Part shown: positions 1-8,263 of the stretch, piece by piece
Numbering within the stretch: position 1 is the first letter of the stretch
How the letters are laid out: each line of letters begins with the position of its first letter
Assembly (NCBI RefSeq): GCF_012034385.1
Contig: NZ_JAAVJB010000027.1
Span: 1-37,268, forward strand
Reading direction: 5' to 3'
DNA: 37,268 nucleotides
From: Streptomyces spiramenti
Lineage (GTDB): Bacteria; Actinomycetota; Actinomycetes; Streptomycetales; Streptomycetaceae
Translations under genes and position numbers: made by a program
Notes under the pieces: model-generated
Database searches by the model: none
Told to the model about the DNA's origin: nothing
The model's input: the letters and a program-made list of their open reading frames with translations, nothing else

Positions 1-119
1 TCGCCCTCTACGTCACCCTGCTGGGACTGCTCGGGCTGGCGATGGGCTCGCTGCTGCGCTCCTCGGCGGGCGCGATCACCGTCATGCTCGGGGTGGTCCT
101 GCTGCCCACCATCGCGGCG
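1..119 (+). pseudogene. ABC permease internal fragment, inverted relative to its own operon
   Basis: Frame 3 of the plus strand reads as ABC-2 type permease membrane sequence (for example ALYVTLLGLLGLAMG, then LLRSSAGAITVMLG) up to about position 119, then loses any permease character although the frame stays open. It aligns by eye with residues about 156-192 of the intact paralogous permease at 1424-2197 (GLYMTLIAVFAMGV, LRSPMLA). In the neighbouring cassette a permease follows the ATPase on the minus strand; here this piece lies on the plus strand, head-on to the minus-strand permease start at 192. The sequence therefore looks broken and inverted at about 116-121 (GGCGCC). The piece continues left of the window. 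It could be a real inversion or an assembly join. Confidence 0.6.
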
Positions 120-192
120 CCAGCCGTGGGTCCCGGGCCTGCGGGGCGTGATCGGGCTGCGGCGGACCGGCAGGGGGCGGCGGGGTGCTCAT
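82..192 (-). pseudogene. N-terminal stub of a second ABC permease
   Basis: An ATG at 192 overlaps the TGA of the upstream ATPase (ATGA), the usual translational coupling between ATPase and permease genes. The product begins MSTPPPPAGPPQPDH, a proline-rich cytoplasmic start like those of many Streptomyces ABC-2 permeases, but after about 25 residues permease-like character is lost and the frame stops at 82. The missing membrane part appears on the opposite strand at 1-119. I infer a disrupted permease gene; the exact breakpoint, near the GGCGCC palindrome at 116-121, is an estimate. Confidence 0.5.
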
Positions 193-1250
193 CGGGCGTT
201 CTCCTGCGGCTGGACGAAGGACGGGGGCTGCGCGCCGTACGGCTGCTGCTGCGGTTGGCCGTGGTCCGGTGGCACCGGCGGGCCGGGGGGAGCACCGGTG
301 CCGAACGCCGGGGCGGGTCCGGTTCCCGGCTGCTGCGCCCCGCCGGCGCGGAAGTCGACCGCGCCCTGCGTCATGCGCATGTACGCCTCCTCCAGCGAGG
401 CGTGGTGCGGGGAGAGCTCCCACAGCCGGACGCCCGCCTCGAAGGCGATGTCGCTGATCTGCGGCAGTTCGAGACCGACGACCTTCAGGGTGCCCGCCTC
501 CTCCGGGAACACCTGCGCGCCCGCACCGGTCAGCAGCGAGGTGAGCGCGTCGCGCTGCCCGACGTCGGCAACCCGTACCCGGGCGAAGCTCGTCGAGTTC
601 TGGACGATGAAGTCCTGCACCGGCATGTCGGCCATCAACCGACCGCGGCCGATCACGATGAGGTGGTCGGCGGTGAGCGCCATCTCGCTCATCAGGTGGC
701 TGGAGACGAACACCGTCCGCCCCTCGGCGGCGAGCCGCTTCATCAGGTCGCGGACCCAGCGGATGCCCTCCGGGTCGAGGCCGTTGACCGGCTCGTCGAA
801 GAGCAGCACACGGGGGTCGCCCAGCAGTGCCGCCGCTATGCCGAGCCGCTGCCCCATGCCCAGGGAGAAACCGCCCGACCGCTTCCCGGCCACGGAGGTC
901 AGCCCCACGAGGTCGAGTACCTCGTCCACCCGGGAAGCGGGTATCCCGGCGAGTTGGGCGAGCGACAGCAGGTGGTTCCGGGCGCTGCGCCCACCGTGTT
1001 TGGCACCGGCGTCGAGCAGCGCCCCGACCGTACGCGGTGGGTTGGGCAGCTTGCGGTACGGATGGCCCGCCACGGTCACGCTGCCGCCGGACGGCTCGTC
1101 CAGGCCCAGGATCATCCGCATGGTGGTGGACTTCCCGGCGCCGTTCGGGCCGAGGAAGCCGGTGACCTTCCCGGGTCGCACCCGGAAGGTCAGGTCCTGC
1201 ACGGCCGTCTTGTCGCCGTAGCTCTTCGTCAGGCCGACTGCCTCGATCAT
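189..1250 (-). CDS. ABC transporter ATP-binding protein (paralogue 1)
   Basis: This 353-residue ATPase energises an ABC-2 type exporter at the cytoplasmic membrane; the substrate is unknown. It has Walker A GPNGAGKS (34-41), a signature-like segment FSLGMGQRLG (128-137), Walker B LLFDEP (149-154) and the switch histidine in SSH (H185). The start at 1250 (MIEAVGLTKSYG) is chosen because ATPases of this family begin there and the paralogue at 2201-3193 starts identically; an upstream in-frame start would add 17 residues with no homology. After the ATPase and accessory domain comes a Pro/Gln/Gly-rich tail (from about residue 300) ending QPQENAR. The stop overlaps the start of a disrupted permease. 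A -10-like TAAGGT lies at 1317-1322 (minus). Confidence 0.88.
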   Translation of the reverse strand: MIEAVGLTKSYGDKTAVQDLTFRVRPGKVTGFLGPNGAGKSTTMRMILGLDEPSGGSVTVAGHPYRKLPNPPRTVGALLDAGAKHGGRSARNHLLSLAQLAGIPASRVDEVLDLVGLTSVAGKRSGGFSLGMGQRLGIAAALLGDPRVLLFDEPVNGLDPEGIRWVRDLMKRLAAEGRTVFVSSHLMSEMALTADHLIVIGRGRLMADMPVQDFIVQNSTSFARVRVADVGQRDALTSLLTGAGAQVFPEEAGTLKVVGLELPQISDIAFEAGVRLWELSPHHASLEEAYMRMTQGAVDFRAGGAQQPGTGPAPAFGTGAPPGPPVPPDHGQPQQQPYGAQPPSFVQPQENAR

Positions 1251-1374
1251 CGTCCGCCCCAGATCAGTATCGAGTGGGGGCGCCGTCAGTCGGTCCCGCA
1301 CCCCCGGAGGACTCGCACCTTACCGTCCGTGTGTTCGGATTCCGGGTGTCGGTGCGGGCGTGCCGCCGGACAGT

Positions 1375-1415
1375 CCGGGCCGCCGACCCGACACGAGACG
1401 GGCCCGGCGGCTCGG
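1375..1415 (-). terminator. Hairpin downstream of ABC permease
   Basis: Arms 1375-1385 and 1405-1415 form an 11-bp stem with one G-U pair and a 19-nt loop, 8 nt past the permease stop. No T tract follows, as is normal for GC-rich actinomycetes. It suggests the two ABC cassettes are at least partly separate transcription units. Confidence 0.45.
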
Positions 1416-1423
1416 CGGGCGGG

Positions 1424-2197
1424 TCAGGCGTCGCGGCGGCGCAGCGTCAGATAGCCGGCCAGCAGCGCCGCCACCGCCCAGGCGGCCATGATCGCCATGC
1501 CGCCCCACGGCCCGTAGGGCCGCTCCTGGCTCGGCGTCACCACCGACATGATCATCGACCCCGCCTGGTCCGGGAGCCAGTAGGAGAGCTTCCGGGTGGC
1601 CGACACCGCCGACAGGATGCCGGAGATCATGAAGAAGAACGGGATGAGGATGCCGAAGGCGAGCATCGGACTGCGCAGCACCCAGGTCACGCCCATCGCG
1701 AAGACCGCGATCAGCGTCATGTAGAGCCCGGCCCCCACCACCGCCCGCAGTACGCCGGGGTCACCGATGCCGGAGGCCAGCCGGGAACCCAGCACCGCCT
1801 GGCCGGGGAAGTACGCGGCGAACGCGGTGATCATCCCGACGACCAGCGCCAGCAGCGTCGCCACCGCCACCTTCGCCGCCATCAGCACGCCGCGCTGCGG
1901 CACCGCCGCCAGCGAGGCCCGGATCATCCCCGTGCTGTACTCGTTGGAGATCACCAGGATCCCGAAGGCGATCATCGCCAGCTGCCCGAGCGTCATGCCG
2001 GCGAAGCTGGTCATCGTCGCGTCGAAGGTCGCCCGGTCGGTGGGCGAGAGGTCGTCGTAGGTGTTGCGGACCAGCAGGCAGATCAGCACACCCAGCCCGA
2101 CGGTGACCACCAGGGCCGCCGCGAGCGTCCACACCGTCGACCGCACCGAGCGGATCTTCGTCCACTCCGAATGCAGGACACGTCCGTTGCTCGCCAC
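1424..2197 (-). CDS. ABC-2 type transporter permease
   Basis: A 257-residue integral membrane protein with about six predicted helices (roughly 24-44, 70-88, 110-130, 155-175, 178-198, 230-250), forming the membrane channel for the ATPase encoded just upstream. It starts with the motif EWTKIRSVRSTVWTL near residues 11-25, typical of actinobacterial ABC-2 permeases, and ends in LRRRDA. The start is GTG at 2197, only 3 nt after the ATPase stop, with a GGAGG ribosome site at 2206-2210. Substrate unknown; neighbours do not indicate an antibiotic cluster. Confidence 0.88.
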   Translation of the reverse strand: MASNGRVLHSEWTKIRSVRSTVWTLAAALVVTVGLGVLICLLVRNTYDDLSPTDRATFDATMTSFAGMTLGQLAMIAFGILVISNEYSTGMIRASLAAVPQRGVLMAAKVAVATLLALVVGMITAFAAYFPGQAVLGSRLASGIGDPGVLRAVVGAGLYMTLIAVFAMGVTWVLRSPMLAFGILIPFFFMISGILSAVSATRKLSYWLPDQAGSMIMSVVTPSQERPYGPWGGMAIMAAWAVAALLAGYLTLRRRDA

Positions 2198-2200
2198 GGC

Positions 2201-3193
2201 TCAGCCCTCCCCGCCCCGAGCGCCCGCCCCACCGGAGCCCGGGCCCCAGCCGGGGCCCTCCCCGCCGGGCGGCGGTCCGCCCGGCGGTTGCGCCCGGCCG
2301 TGGTACTCGACCGACTCGTGGGTGAGCTGCATGAACGCCTCCTCCAACGAAGCCTGCCGCGGACTCAGCTCGTGCAGCGTCACTCCCGCGGCGGCGGCGG
2401 CCTCGCCCAGCTCGGCGGCGTCCGCGCCGTCGACCTCCAGTCCGCCGTCCGCTCCGGCAGCCGCGCGGTGGCCGGCCGCCGCGAGGGCCTCGCGCAGCCG
2501 CTCCGGCTCGGGCGACCGCAGCAGCACGTAGCTGCGCGAGTTCTCCCGGATGAACGCGTTCATCGAGGTGTCCGCCAGCAGCTTCCCCTGGCCGATCACG
2601 ATGAGGTGGTCGGCGGTGAGCGCCATCTCGCTCATCAGGTGGCTGGAGACGAACACGGTCCGGCCCTCACCGGCGAGATGGCGCATCATGGTCCGCACCC
2701 AGTGGATGCCCTCGGGGTCGAGGCCGTTGACCGGCTCGTCGAACATCAGGATCCGCGGGTCGCCCAGCAGCGCGCTGGCGATGCCGAGCCGCTGCCCCAT
2801 GCCGAGCGAAAACCCCTTGGGGCGCTTGTCCGCGACCCCGCTGAGGCCGACGAGCTCCAGCACCTCGCCCACCCGGCGCTCCGGGATCCCGTTGGAGTAC
2901 GCCAGGCAGCGCAGGTGGTTGCGGGCCGTCCGGCCCGGGTGCACCGCCTTGGCCTCCAGCAGCGCCCCGACCTCGTGCAGCGGTTCCTGGAGCTGGTCGT
3001 AGCGCCGGCCGTCGATCCGGACCCTGCCGGCGGTCGGGCGGTCCAGGCCGAGCATCATCCGCATCGTGGTCGACTTGCCCGCGCCGTTGGGCCCCAGAAA
3101 GCCCGTCACGATCCCCGGCCGCACCGTGAAGGTGAGGTCCTCCACGGCCGTCTTGTGGCCGTACCGCTTGGTCAACCCGTCCAACTCGATCAT
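2201..3193 (-). CDS. ABC transporter ATP-binding protein (paralogue 2)
   Basis: This 330-residue ATPase is the partner of the permease at 1424-2197 and a close paralogue of the ATPase at 189-1250: both share MIE..GLTK.YG at the start, GPNGAGKS (34-41), FSLGMGQRLG (128-137) and an FDEPVNGLDPEGI Walker B region (151-163). The C-terminus is a Gly/Pro-rich tail. ATG at 3193 is preferred over a longer open frame to 3391, because the extra residues are Ser/Thr/Arg/Pro-rich noise that runs back into filP. No ribosome site precedes the ATG; instead TAGCGT sits 7 nt upstream (3201-3206), suggesting a leaderless mRNA. Confidence 0.88.
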   Translation of the reverse strand: MIELDGLTKRYGHKTAVEDLTFTVRPGIVTGFLGPNGAGKSTTMRMMLGLDRPTAGRVRIDGRRYDQLQEPLHEVGALLEAKAVHPGRTARNHLRCLAYSNGIPERRVGEVLELVGLSGVADKRPKGFSLGMGQRLGIASALLGDPRILMFDEPVNGLDPEGIHWVRTMMRHLAGEGRTVFVSSHLMSEMALTADHLIVIGQGKLLADTSMNAFIRENSRSYVLLRSPEPERLREALAAAGHRAAAGADGGLEVDGADAAELGEAAAAAGVTLHELSPRQASLEEAFMQLTHESVEYHGRAQPPGGPPPGGEGPGWGPGSGGAGARGGEG

Positions 3194-3200
3194 GGCAGCG

Positions 3201-3206
3201 ACGCTA
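3201..3206 (-). promoter_or_regulatory. -10 element for leaderless ABC ATPase mRNA
   Basis: TAGCGT on the minus strand fits TANNNT and ends 7 nt before the ATG at 3193; no Shine-Dalgarno sequence is present. No convincing -35 was seen. Confidence 0.4.
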
Positions 3207-3216
3207 GACACGCACG

Positions 3217-3246
3217 ACGCCCCCCGCCATCGCTGACGGGGGGCGT
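3217..3246 (-). terminator. filP terminator hairpin
   Basis: A perfect 10-bp GC stem (3217-3226 with 3237-3246) and 10-nt loop, about 48 nt past the filP stop. It separates filP from the ABC cassette, which has its own -10 element just beyond. Confidence 0.7.
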
Positions 3247-3293
3247 TGCTCCGAGCGGGTGAGCGGGGCGGGTGGGAGCCCCGACAACTCGAC

Positions 3294-4241
3294 TCAGCGG
3301 CTCTGCTGCGCGGGGACGCCGGCGCGGGAGTCCTCGCCGTCGGTCTCGTCGTCGTCGTCGATGAGGTTGACCGAGGCGGCGGCCTGGGCACCGGTGAGGG
3401 TGGCCAGCATCTCGCGCACGTTGGTGAGCTGGTTGTTGATCGAGTCGCGGCGGTTCTTCAGCGCCGCCAGCTCACGCTCGGACTCGCTGCGGGCCCGGTC
3501 CGCCTTCGCGTTGGCGTCGGCGACGATGTCCTCGGCCTGGCGCTGGGCGGTCTCGACCGTCTGACGCGCGCGGCGCTCGGCGTCCGTACGGAGCTTCTCC
3601 GCCTCCAGCCGCAGCTGCTCCGCGCGGTGCTCGATCTCCGCGAGACGCTTCTCGGCCTTGGCCTGCCGGGCGGCGAGGTCCCGCTCGGACTGCTCCCGAC
3701 GCTTCGCGAGGTTGGTCTCGAAGTCGGCGGCGGCCTGCGCGGCCTTGGCGCGGGTGTCCTCGAAGAGGGCGTCGGCCTCCTCGCGCTTGGCCTGCGCGTC
3801 CTTCTCCGCGTCCGCCCGGAGGGCGGCGGCGTTGCTGTTGGCCTGGTCGATGATGTGCTGACCCTCGGCCTCGGAGCGCGCCTTGGCGTCCGCGGCGTAG
3901 GTGTCGGCTTCCTTGCGCATCTGCTGCGCCTGCTGCTCGGCCAGGTCGCGGAGCTTCTCCGCGGCGCGACGGGCGTCATCGCTGACGGCCGTCGCCTCCT
4001 CCTCCGCGAGGCGGAGGATCTTCTCGACGCGGGCGCCCAGGCCCGCGTACGACGGCTCGGACTCCTGCTGCTCCTCCGCGGACTGGGCGTAGAGCTCCTG
4101 GACGCGCTTGTTGAGCGTCTCGATCGACTGCTGCTTCTCCTTCAGCTGTTCGGTGAGCTCGGCCATGCGCTCGTTGACCTGGATCTTGTCGTAGCCGCGC
4201 CGCACGAACTCGAAGCCGTACGGGGACGATGGATCGCTCAT
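3294..4241 (-). CDS. filP: FilP, coiled-coil intermediate-filament-like cytoskeletal protein
   Basis: This 315-residue protein is almost entirely charged coiled coil (about residues 30-290, rich in E, A, K, R, Q). The N-terminus SDPSSPYGFEFVRRGYDKIQ resembles the DivIVA-type membrane/polar targeting segment, and the C-terminus has an acidic patch (DDDDETDGED). FilP self-assembles behind Streptomyces hyphal tips and gives the hypha rigidity, working with DivIVA and Scy (established for S. coelicolor, where FilP is about 310 residues). ATG at 4241 is chosen because it has an AGGA site 5 nt upstream and begins with the family's MSD start; a start at 4277 would add 12 unrelated residues. Its neighbour upstream is scy, the conserved arrangement. 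Confidence 0.93.
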   Translation of the reverse strand: MSDPSSPYGFEFVRRGYDKIQVNERMAELTEQLKEKQQSIETLNKRVQELYAQSAEEQQESEPSYAGLGARVEKILRLAEEEATAVSDDARRAAEKLRDLAEQQAQQMRKEADTYAADAKARSEAEGQHIIDQANSNAAALRADAEKDAQAKREEADALFEDTRAKAAQAAADFETNLAKRREQSERDLAARQAKAEKRLAEIEHRAEQLRLEAEKLRTDAERRARQTVETAQRQAEDIVADANAKADRARSESERELAALKNRRDSINNQLTNVREMLATLTGAQAAASVNLIDDDDETDGEDSRAGVPAQQSR

Positions 4242-4333
4242 GGGGTTCCTGTCGGATGAGACGGGTGAGGCGGACAAGCGGCTGTCTCAGAGTGCGCCCG
4301 GCCGGACCACACTCGGAACAGCCCCCGGGGTGA

Positions 4334-4339
4334 ATCCTA
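4334..4339 (-). promoter_or_regulatory. Candidate filP -10 element
   Basis: TAGGAT on the minus strand would start a transcript with an untranslated leader of roughly 85 nt before filP. No good -35 is visible at 17-18 nt. The surrounding stretch 4340-4440 is noticeably less GC-rich than its flanks, typical of promoter DNA. The rest of the 364-bp scy-filP gap holds only the scy hairpin and a doubtful small open frame (4337-4519, minus). Confidence 0.35.
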
Positions 4340-4537
4340 GGGGGCGAACCGGCGTGTCTTCGAGTCGATGACGAGTTCTCCGAAGAGAATGTGCGGCCTG
4401 TCCCTCGAAAGAGTGGCATTGCCGAACAGGTGGCGGTCCCCGCCGGAGCGTGCGCCCGGGCGGGCGCGACCCGCTACACCCGCCCGCGCCCCACCTGTCA
4501 CGGCGGCCCCACCGGTCACACCCGTCGGTCCGGCGGG

Positions 4538-4568
4538 ACACGCGCCCGTCCGGGGCCGATGCGCGTGT
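4538..4568 (-). terminator. scy terminator hairpin
   Basis: ACACGCGC (4538-4545) pairs perfectly with GCGCGTGT (4561-4568) across a 15-nt loop, 38 nt past the scy stop. Confidence 0.45.
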
Positions 4569-4605
4569 GCGCCGGGCGTGCGCGCGGGGGGTTCCCGGCG
4601 GGGCG

Positions 4606-7600
4606 TCAGCCGCCCGAGCGCTTGCCCTGGCCGGAGCCCGCGCCCACGGCGCGGCCGGAACCGCCCCCGGCGTCGTTCTCCCCGTCGCCCTTGCCGCCGC
4701 CCCGGGCGTTCTTGCCGCCCTTGCCGCCCTTGGCCCCCTTGCCGCCGCCGGGCGACTCGAACCCCTCCAGCGCCTCCAACACGTCCTGGACGCGGGAGAT
4801 CTCGGCGTTGATGTCGGCACGCCGCCGGGACAGCTTGTCCAGCTCCCGCTTCCCGTCCTCGACCGTGCTCGTGGCTTCCTTCTGCGCCTCGGCGCGCAGC
4901 TCCTCGGCCTCCCGCACGATGGACGACCGCTTCGCCTCGGCCTCCTTGAGCAGACCCTCGGCCTTCTTCACCGCGGCGATTCGGACCTTGCCCGCCTCGG
5001 TGTCGGCGTCGCTCCTGACCTTCTCGGCCGCCGCCCGGGCCTCCTCGCGCTGCTCCTCGGCGGCGCGGACGAGCCGGTCCACCCGCTCCCCGGCGGCGCG
5101 CGCCTGTTCGGCCGACTCGCGTCGTGCCCGCTCGTGCAGCTCGGCGGTCTCCGTCTCGGTGCGCTCCCGCAGCTCCTCGGCCCGTTCGCGTATGGCCGCG
5201 GCGTCGCGCCGGGCCTCCTCCAGCAGCGTGTTGGCGTCGGTCCGCGCCTGCTCGACGACGTCCCGTCCCTCCGCGCGGGCCTCCTCGGTGAGCCGTTCCG
5301 CCTGCCGGCGGGCGGCGCCCACCATGGCGTCCGACTGCTCCTCGGCGCCGGCGGTGGTCCGCAGCGCCTCCTCGCGCGCGCCGGTGACCAACTCCTCGGC
5401 GCTCCGCGTCGCGTCCCCGGTGAGCCGCTCGGCCTCCTCCTGGGCGCGCGTCACCAACTCGTCCGCCTGCCCGGCCGCCTCGGTGCGGCGGCGGGCCGCC
5501 TCCTCGCGGGCGGTGTCGCGCAGCGCGTCGGCCTCGTGGCGGGCGCGCTCCATGACCTCCTCGGCGCTGGTGCGCAGTCGCTCCGACTCCTCGAAGGCGT
5601 CCCGCACGGTGCGCTCGGCCAACGCCGAGGCGGCCTCCTTCTCCTCCACGGCGGCGCGCCGGGTCGCGGCGGCCTCGTCCTCGGCGGCGGAGCGCAGCGC
5701 GGCGATGTCGCGCTCGGCATCCTCCCGCAGCCCGGAGACCGCGTCGCGGATCTCGTGGGCGCGTGCCTCCGCGGCGGAGACCAGCTCCTCCGCGCGCTGC
5801 TCCGCCTCGGCCTTCGCCGTGTGGGCCCCGGCCAGCAGGTGCTCGCTCTGCTCGCGGGCGGCGGTGCGTTCCTGGTGCGCCTCCTCGCGCGCCTCCTCCA
5901 GCAGACCGGCCGCCTCCTTGCGCAGCCGCGCCGCCTCCTCCTGCGCGGCGGCCAGTGCCTCCGCCGCCTCGCCCGCGGTCCGCTCGGCAGCGGCGTCGGC
6001 GTCGGTGCGGACCTGGTCCGCGGCGTCCCGTGCCTCCTGCCGCAGCCGCTCCGCCTCGCTGGTGGCCTCGCCCCGCAGCCGCACCGCGAGGTCGTCCGCC
6101 TCGGCGCGGTACCGGGCGGCGTCGGGGGCTGCCTCCTCGCGCAGCCGCCGGGACTCCTCCTCGGTGGACTCCGACAGGGCGCGGGCGGCCTCGACCGCCT
6201 CCTCGCGGGTCCGTGCCGCCTCGGTCGTCGCCTCGGCGCGGAGCTGTTCGGCCTCCTCGCGGGCGGTGGACAGCGCCTCTTCGGCGCCGGTGACGCGTTC
6301 CTCGGCCGCGTTCCGCAGCCGCTCCAGCTCCTCGGCTGCAGCCTCCTGCTCCTGACGGGACGTCTCACGCGCCTCCGCGACCAGTCGTTCGGCGGTCTCC
6401 GCGGCGGCGGTCTCGGCCGCCTCCGTTCGGGCCACCGCCTCCGCGAGCAGCTCCTCGACCTCGGCGCGCGCCGCGGCCAGTGCCCCCTCGGCCTGGGTGC
6501 GCAGCGCCGTGGCCCGCTCCGCCGCCTCGGCCCGCGCCCGCTCGCCCTCGGCCGTCGCGGCGGAACGGGTCTCCTCCGCCTCCGAGGCGGCCTTCGCCAT
6601 CAACTCCTCGGCGCGGGCGGCTGCTTCCTCGATCTGCTGTACCGAGTCGCGGCGCGCCTCGGAGCGAATGCGATCGCCCTCGGTGACGGCCTCCGCGCGC
6701 AGCTGCTCGGCCTCGCCGCGCAACCGCCGTGCCTCCTCCTGGAGTTCGACGGTCTTGGCGCGGTACTCCTCGGTGTCGTCCTGCGCCGTGCCGCGCAGCT
6801 GCTCGGCGGTGTCGTGCGCCTCGGCGCGGAGCCGGTCGGCCTCCGCCTCGGCCTCCGACCGGAGGCGCTCGACCTCCTCGGCCACCGCCCGCTTGGTCTC
6901 GCGGGCCTCGTCCGCCGCCTTGTTGAGGATCTCCTCGGCGTTGCGCGACGCCTCGGCCAGCTGGCCGGCGGACTCCTCGGCCGTCTTGGCGCGGGCCTGC
7001 TCGGTGGCCTCCGCGACCATGCGGTCGGACTTCTCCCGGGCGTCCGCCAGGAGCTGCTCCGCCTCTTCCTTGCGGGCCTCGGCGTCCTTGGTCGCCTCGC
7101 CGACCAGGCGGGCGATCTCGGCCTTCGCTGTCGCGGCGCGCTGGTCGTAGGCGGCCTCGGCCGAGGAGCGGCGCTTGTCGGCCTCCTCGGCGGCCTCGGT
7201 GACGAGCCGCTCCGCCTCCTCGCGAGCGGCGGTCAGCGCCCGCTCGGCCTCCGCCTGCTGCTCCTCCGCACGGCGGGTGAGGGTCGCGGCCTCGCGGCGG
7301 CGGTCCTCGGCGTCGCTGGTGCTGGTGGAGCGGAGCACCGCGGCATGTTCGTTGGCCTTCTGCGACTGCTCACGGGCGGAGGTGAGCAACCGCTCCGCCT
7401 CGGCGCGGGCGCGCCGGACCAGCTCCTCCGCCTCCGAACGGGCGGACTCGGCGTCGGAGCTGAGGCGGTGTCGGGTCTCCTCGGTGACCCGCTGCGCCTC
7501 ACCCCGGGCCTGTGTCATCGTCCGCTCGGCCTCGGCGCGGGTCTCCTCCATCAGCCGCCGGGCCTGCGCCTCGGTCCGCGCCCGGACCTGCTCGGCCCAG

Positions 7601-8037
7601 GCGACGTTCTCGCTGACGTGTGCCTCGACCGTGGCGCGGCGCTCGGCGAGTTCCTCGTCCAGCCGCTGGCGGCGGGTCACGGACTCGCTGTGCAGCTCGC
7701 TCTCCATGCGCGACCGCAGCTCCGCCCGTTCCTGCTGGACGTGCTGGTTCTGCGCGCGCGCCTCGCGGAGTTCGTGCTCCGCGTCGATGCGCATCTGGTC
7801 GGCCTGGTGCTGCGCGTTGCGCAGCAGCTGTTCGGCGTGCGCGTGCGCGTCACCGTAGGCCGGGCGCAGGGACAGGGCGCGCCGAGCATGATGCAGCTTG
7901 GAGCGCAGTACCTCGATCTGGTAGCCGAGGTCGTCGGCGTGATCGACGGCCTTGTCCCGCTCCTTCTTCAGCCGCTTCATATCGGCTTCGAACAGCGAGA
8001 GGGCGTCGTCAGCCTCGTTGCGGTCGTAGTCCCGCAC
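4606..8037 (-). CDS. scy: Scy, polarity scaffold with giant coiled coil
   Basis: An 1143-residue protein made almost wholly of Ala/Glu/Arg-rich coiled coil. After a short N-terminal region (MRDYDRNEADDALSLFEAD, then a heptad section with LGYQIEVLRSKLHHARR) the repeats settle into an 11-residue (hendecad) spacing, seen as recurring EA(E)RLR.EA and EEA.RL patterns. It ends in a Gly/Lys-rich tail (from about residue 1097) unlike the coil. Scy is the Streptomyces molecular assembler of the hyphal tip and binds DivIVA and FilP. The S. coelicolor protein is, from memory, about 1326 residues, so this one appears to have fewer repeats. The start is GTG at 8037; the match of the first residues to Scy supports it although the ribosome site (GGA directly before GTG) is poor. 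Confidence 0.92.
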   Translation of the reverse strand: MRDYDRNEADDALSLFEADMKRLKKERDKAVDHADDLGYQIEVLRSKLHHARRALSLRPAYGDAHAHAEQLLRNAQHQADQMRIDAEHELREARAQNQHVQQERAELRSRMESELHSESVTRRQRLDEELAERRATVEAHVSENVAWAEQVRARTEAQARRLMEETRAEAERTMTQARGEAQRVTEETRHRLSSDAESARSEAEELVRRARAEAERLLTSAREQSQKANEHAAVLRSTSTSDAEDRRREAATLTRRAEEQQAEAERALTAAREEAERLVTEAAEEADKRRSSAEAAYDQRAATAKAEIARLVGEATKDAEARKEEAEQLLADAREKSDRMVAEATEQARAKTAEESAGQLAEASRNAEEILNKAADEARETKRAVAEEVERLRSEAEAEADRLRAEAHDTAEQLRGTAQDDTEEYRAKTVELQEEARRLRGEAEQLRAEAVTEGDRIRSEARRDSVQQIEEAAARAEELMAKAASEAEETRSAATAEGERARAEAAERATALRTQAEGALAAARAEVEELLAEAVARTEAAETAAAETAERLVAEARETSRQEQEAAAEELERLRNAAEERVTGAEEALSTAREEAEQLRAEATTEAARTREEAVEAARALSESTEEESRRLREEAAPDAARYRAEADDLAVRLRGEATSEAERLRQEARDAADQVRTDADAAAERTAGEAAEALAAAQEEAARLRKEAAGLLEEAREEAHQERTAAREQSEHLLAGAHTAKAEAEQRAEELVSAAEARAHEIRDAVSGLREDAERDIAALRSAAEDEAAATRRAAVEEKEAASALAERTVRDAFEESERLRTSAEEVMERARHEADALRDTAREEAARRRTEAAGQADELVTRAQEEAERLTGDATRSAEELVTGAREEALRTTAGAEEQSDAMVGAARRQAERLTEEARAEGRDVVEQARTDANTLLEEARRDAAAIRERAEELRERTETETAELHERARRESAEQARAAGERVDRLVRAAEEQREEARAAAEKVRSDADTEAGKVRIAAVKKAEGLLKEAEAKRSSIVREAEELRAEAQKEATSTVEDGKRELDKLSRRRADINAEISRVQDVLEALEGFESPGGGKGAKGGKGGKNARGGGKGDGENDAGGGSGRAVGAGSGQGKRSGG

Positions 8038-8165
8038 TCCGCGGTCCCATCCGTCCCCTGGTCGTCATGGAGATCCGGCCGCCCGCGCTGGCATCGCCCC
8101 GCGCGGAAGCCGGCTCATCGGCCGATTCCGGGACAGCGCGAGCAGCCCAGCGCCCCGGCCCCGCC

Positions 8166-8194
8166 ACTCTACCGGCCGCGGGGACGGGCGTCAG
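8166..8194 (-). promoter_or_regulatory. scy promoter
   Basis: CTGACG (8189-8194) and TAGAGT (8166-8171) on the minus strand are spaced by exactly 17 nt, a good match to housekeeping sigma consensus TTGACR/TANNNT. The leader to the GTG at 8037 would be about 120 nt. Confidence 0.5.
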
Positions 8195-8263
8195 TGGGGA
8201 GCGTCCCGAAGTGGCCCACCGGGCCGGTACGGACCGGTCGTTTCCGCCGCGCGCCGGTGCGGG

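Noticed and set aside
42..1454. Open frame continuing the permease fragment through the opposite ATPase gene
   Set aside because: After about position 119 the translation is anti-sense to the ATPase and has no permease features; the continuation is a frame coincidence in GC-rich DNA.
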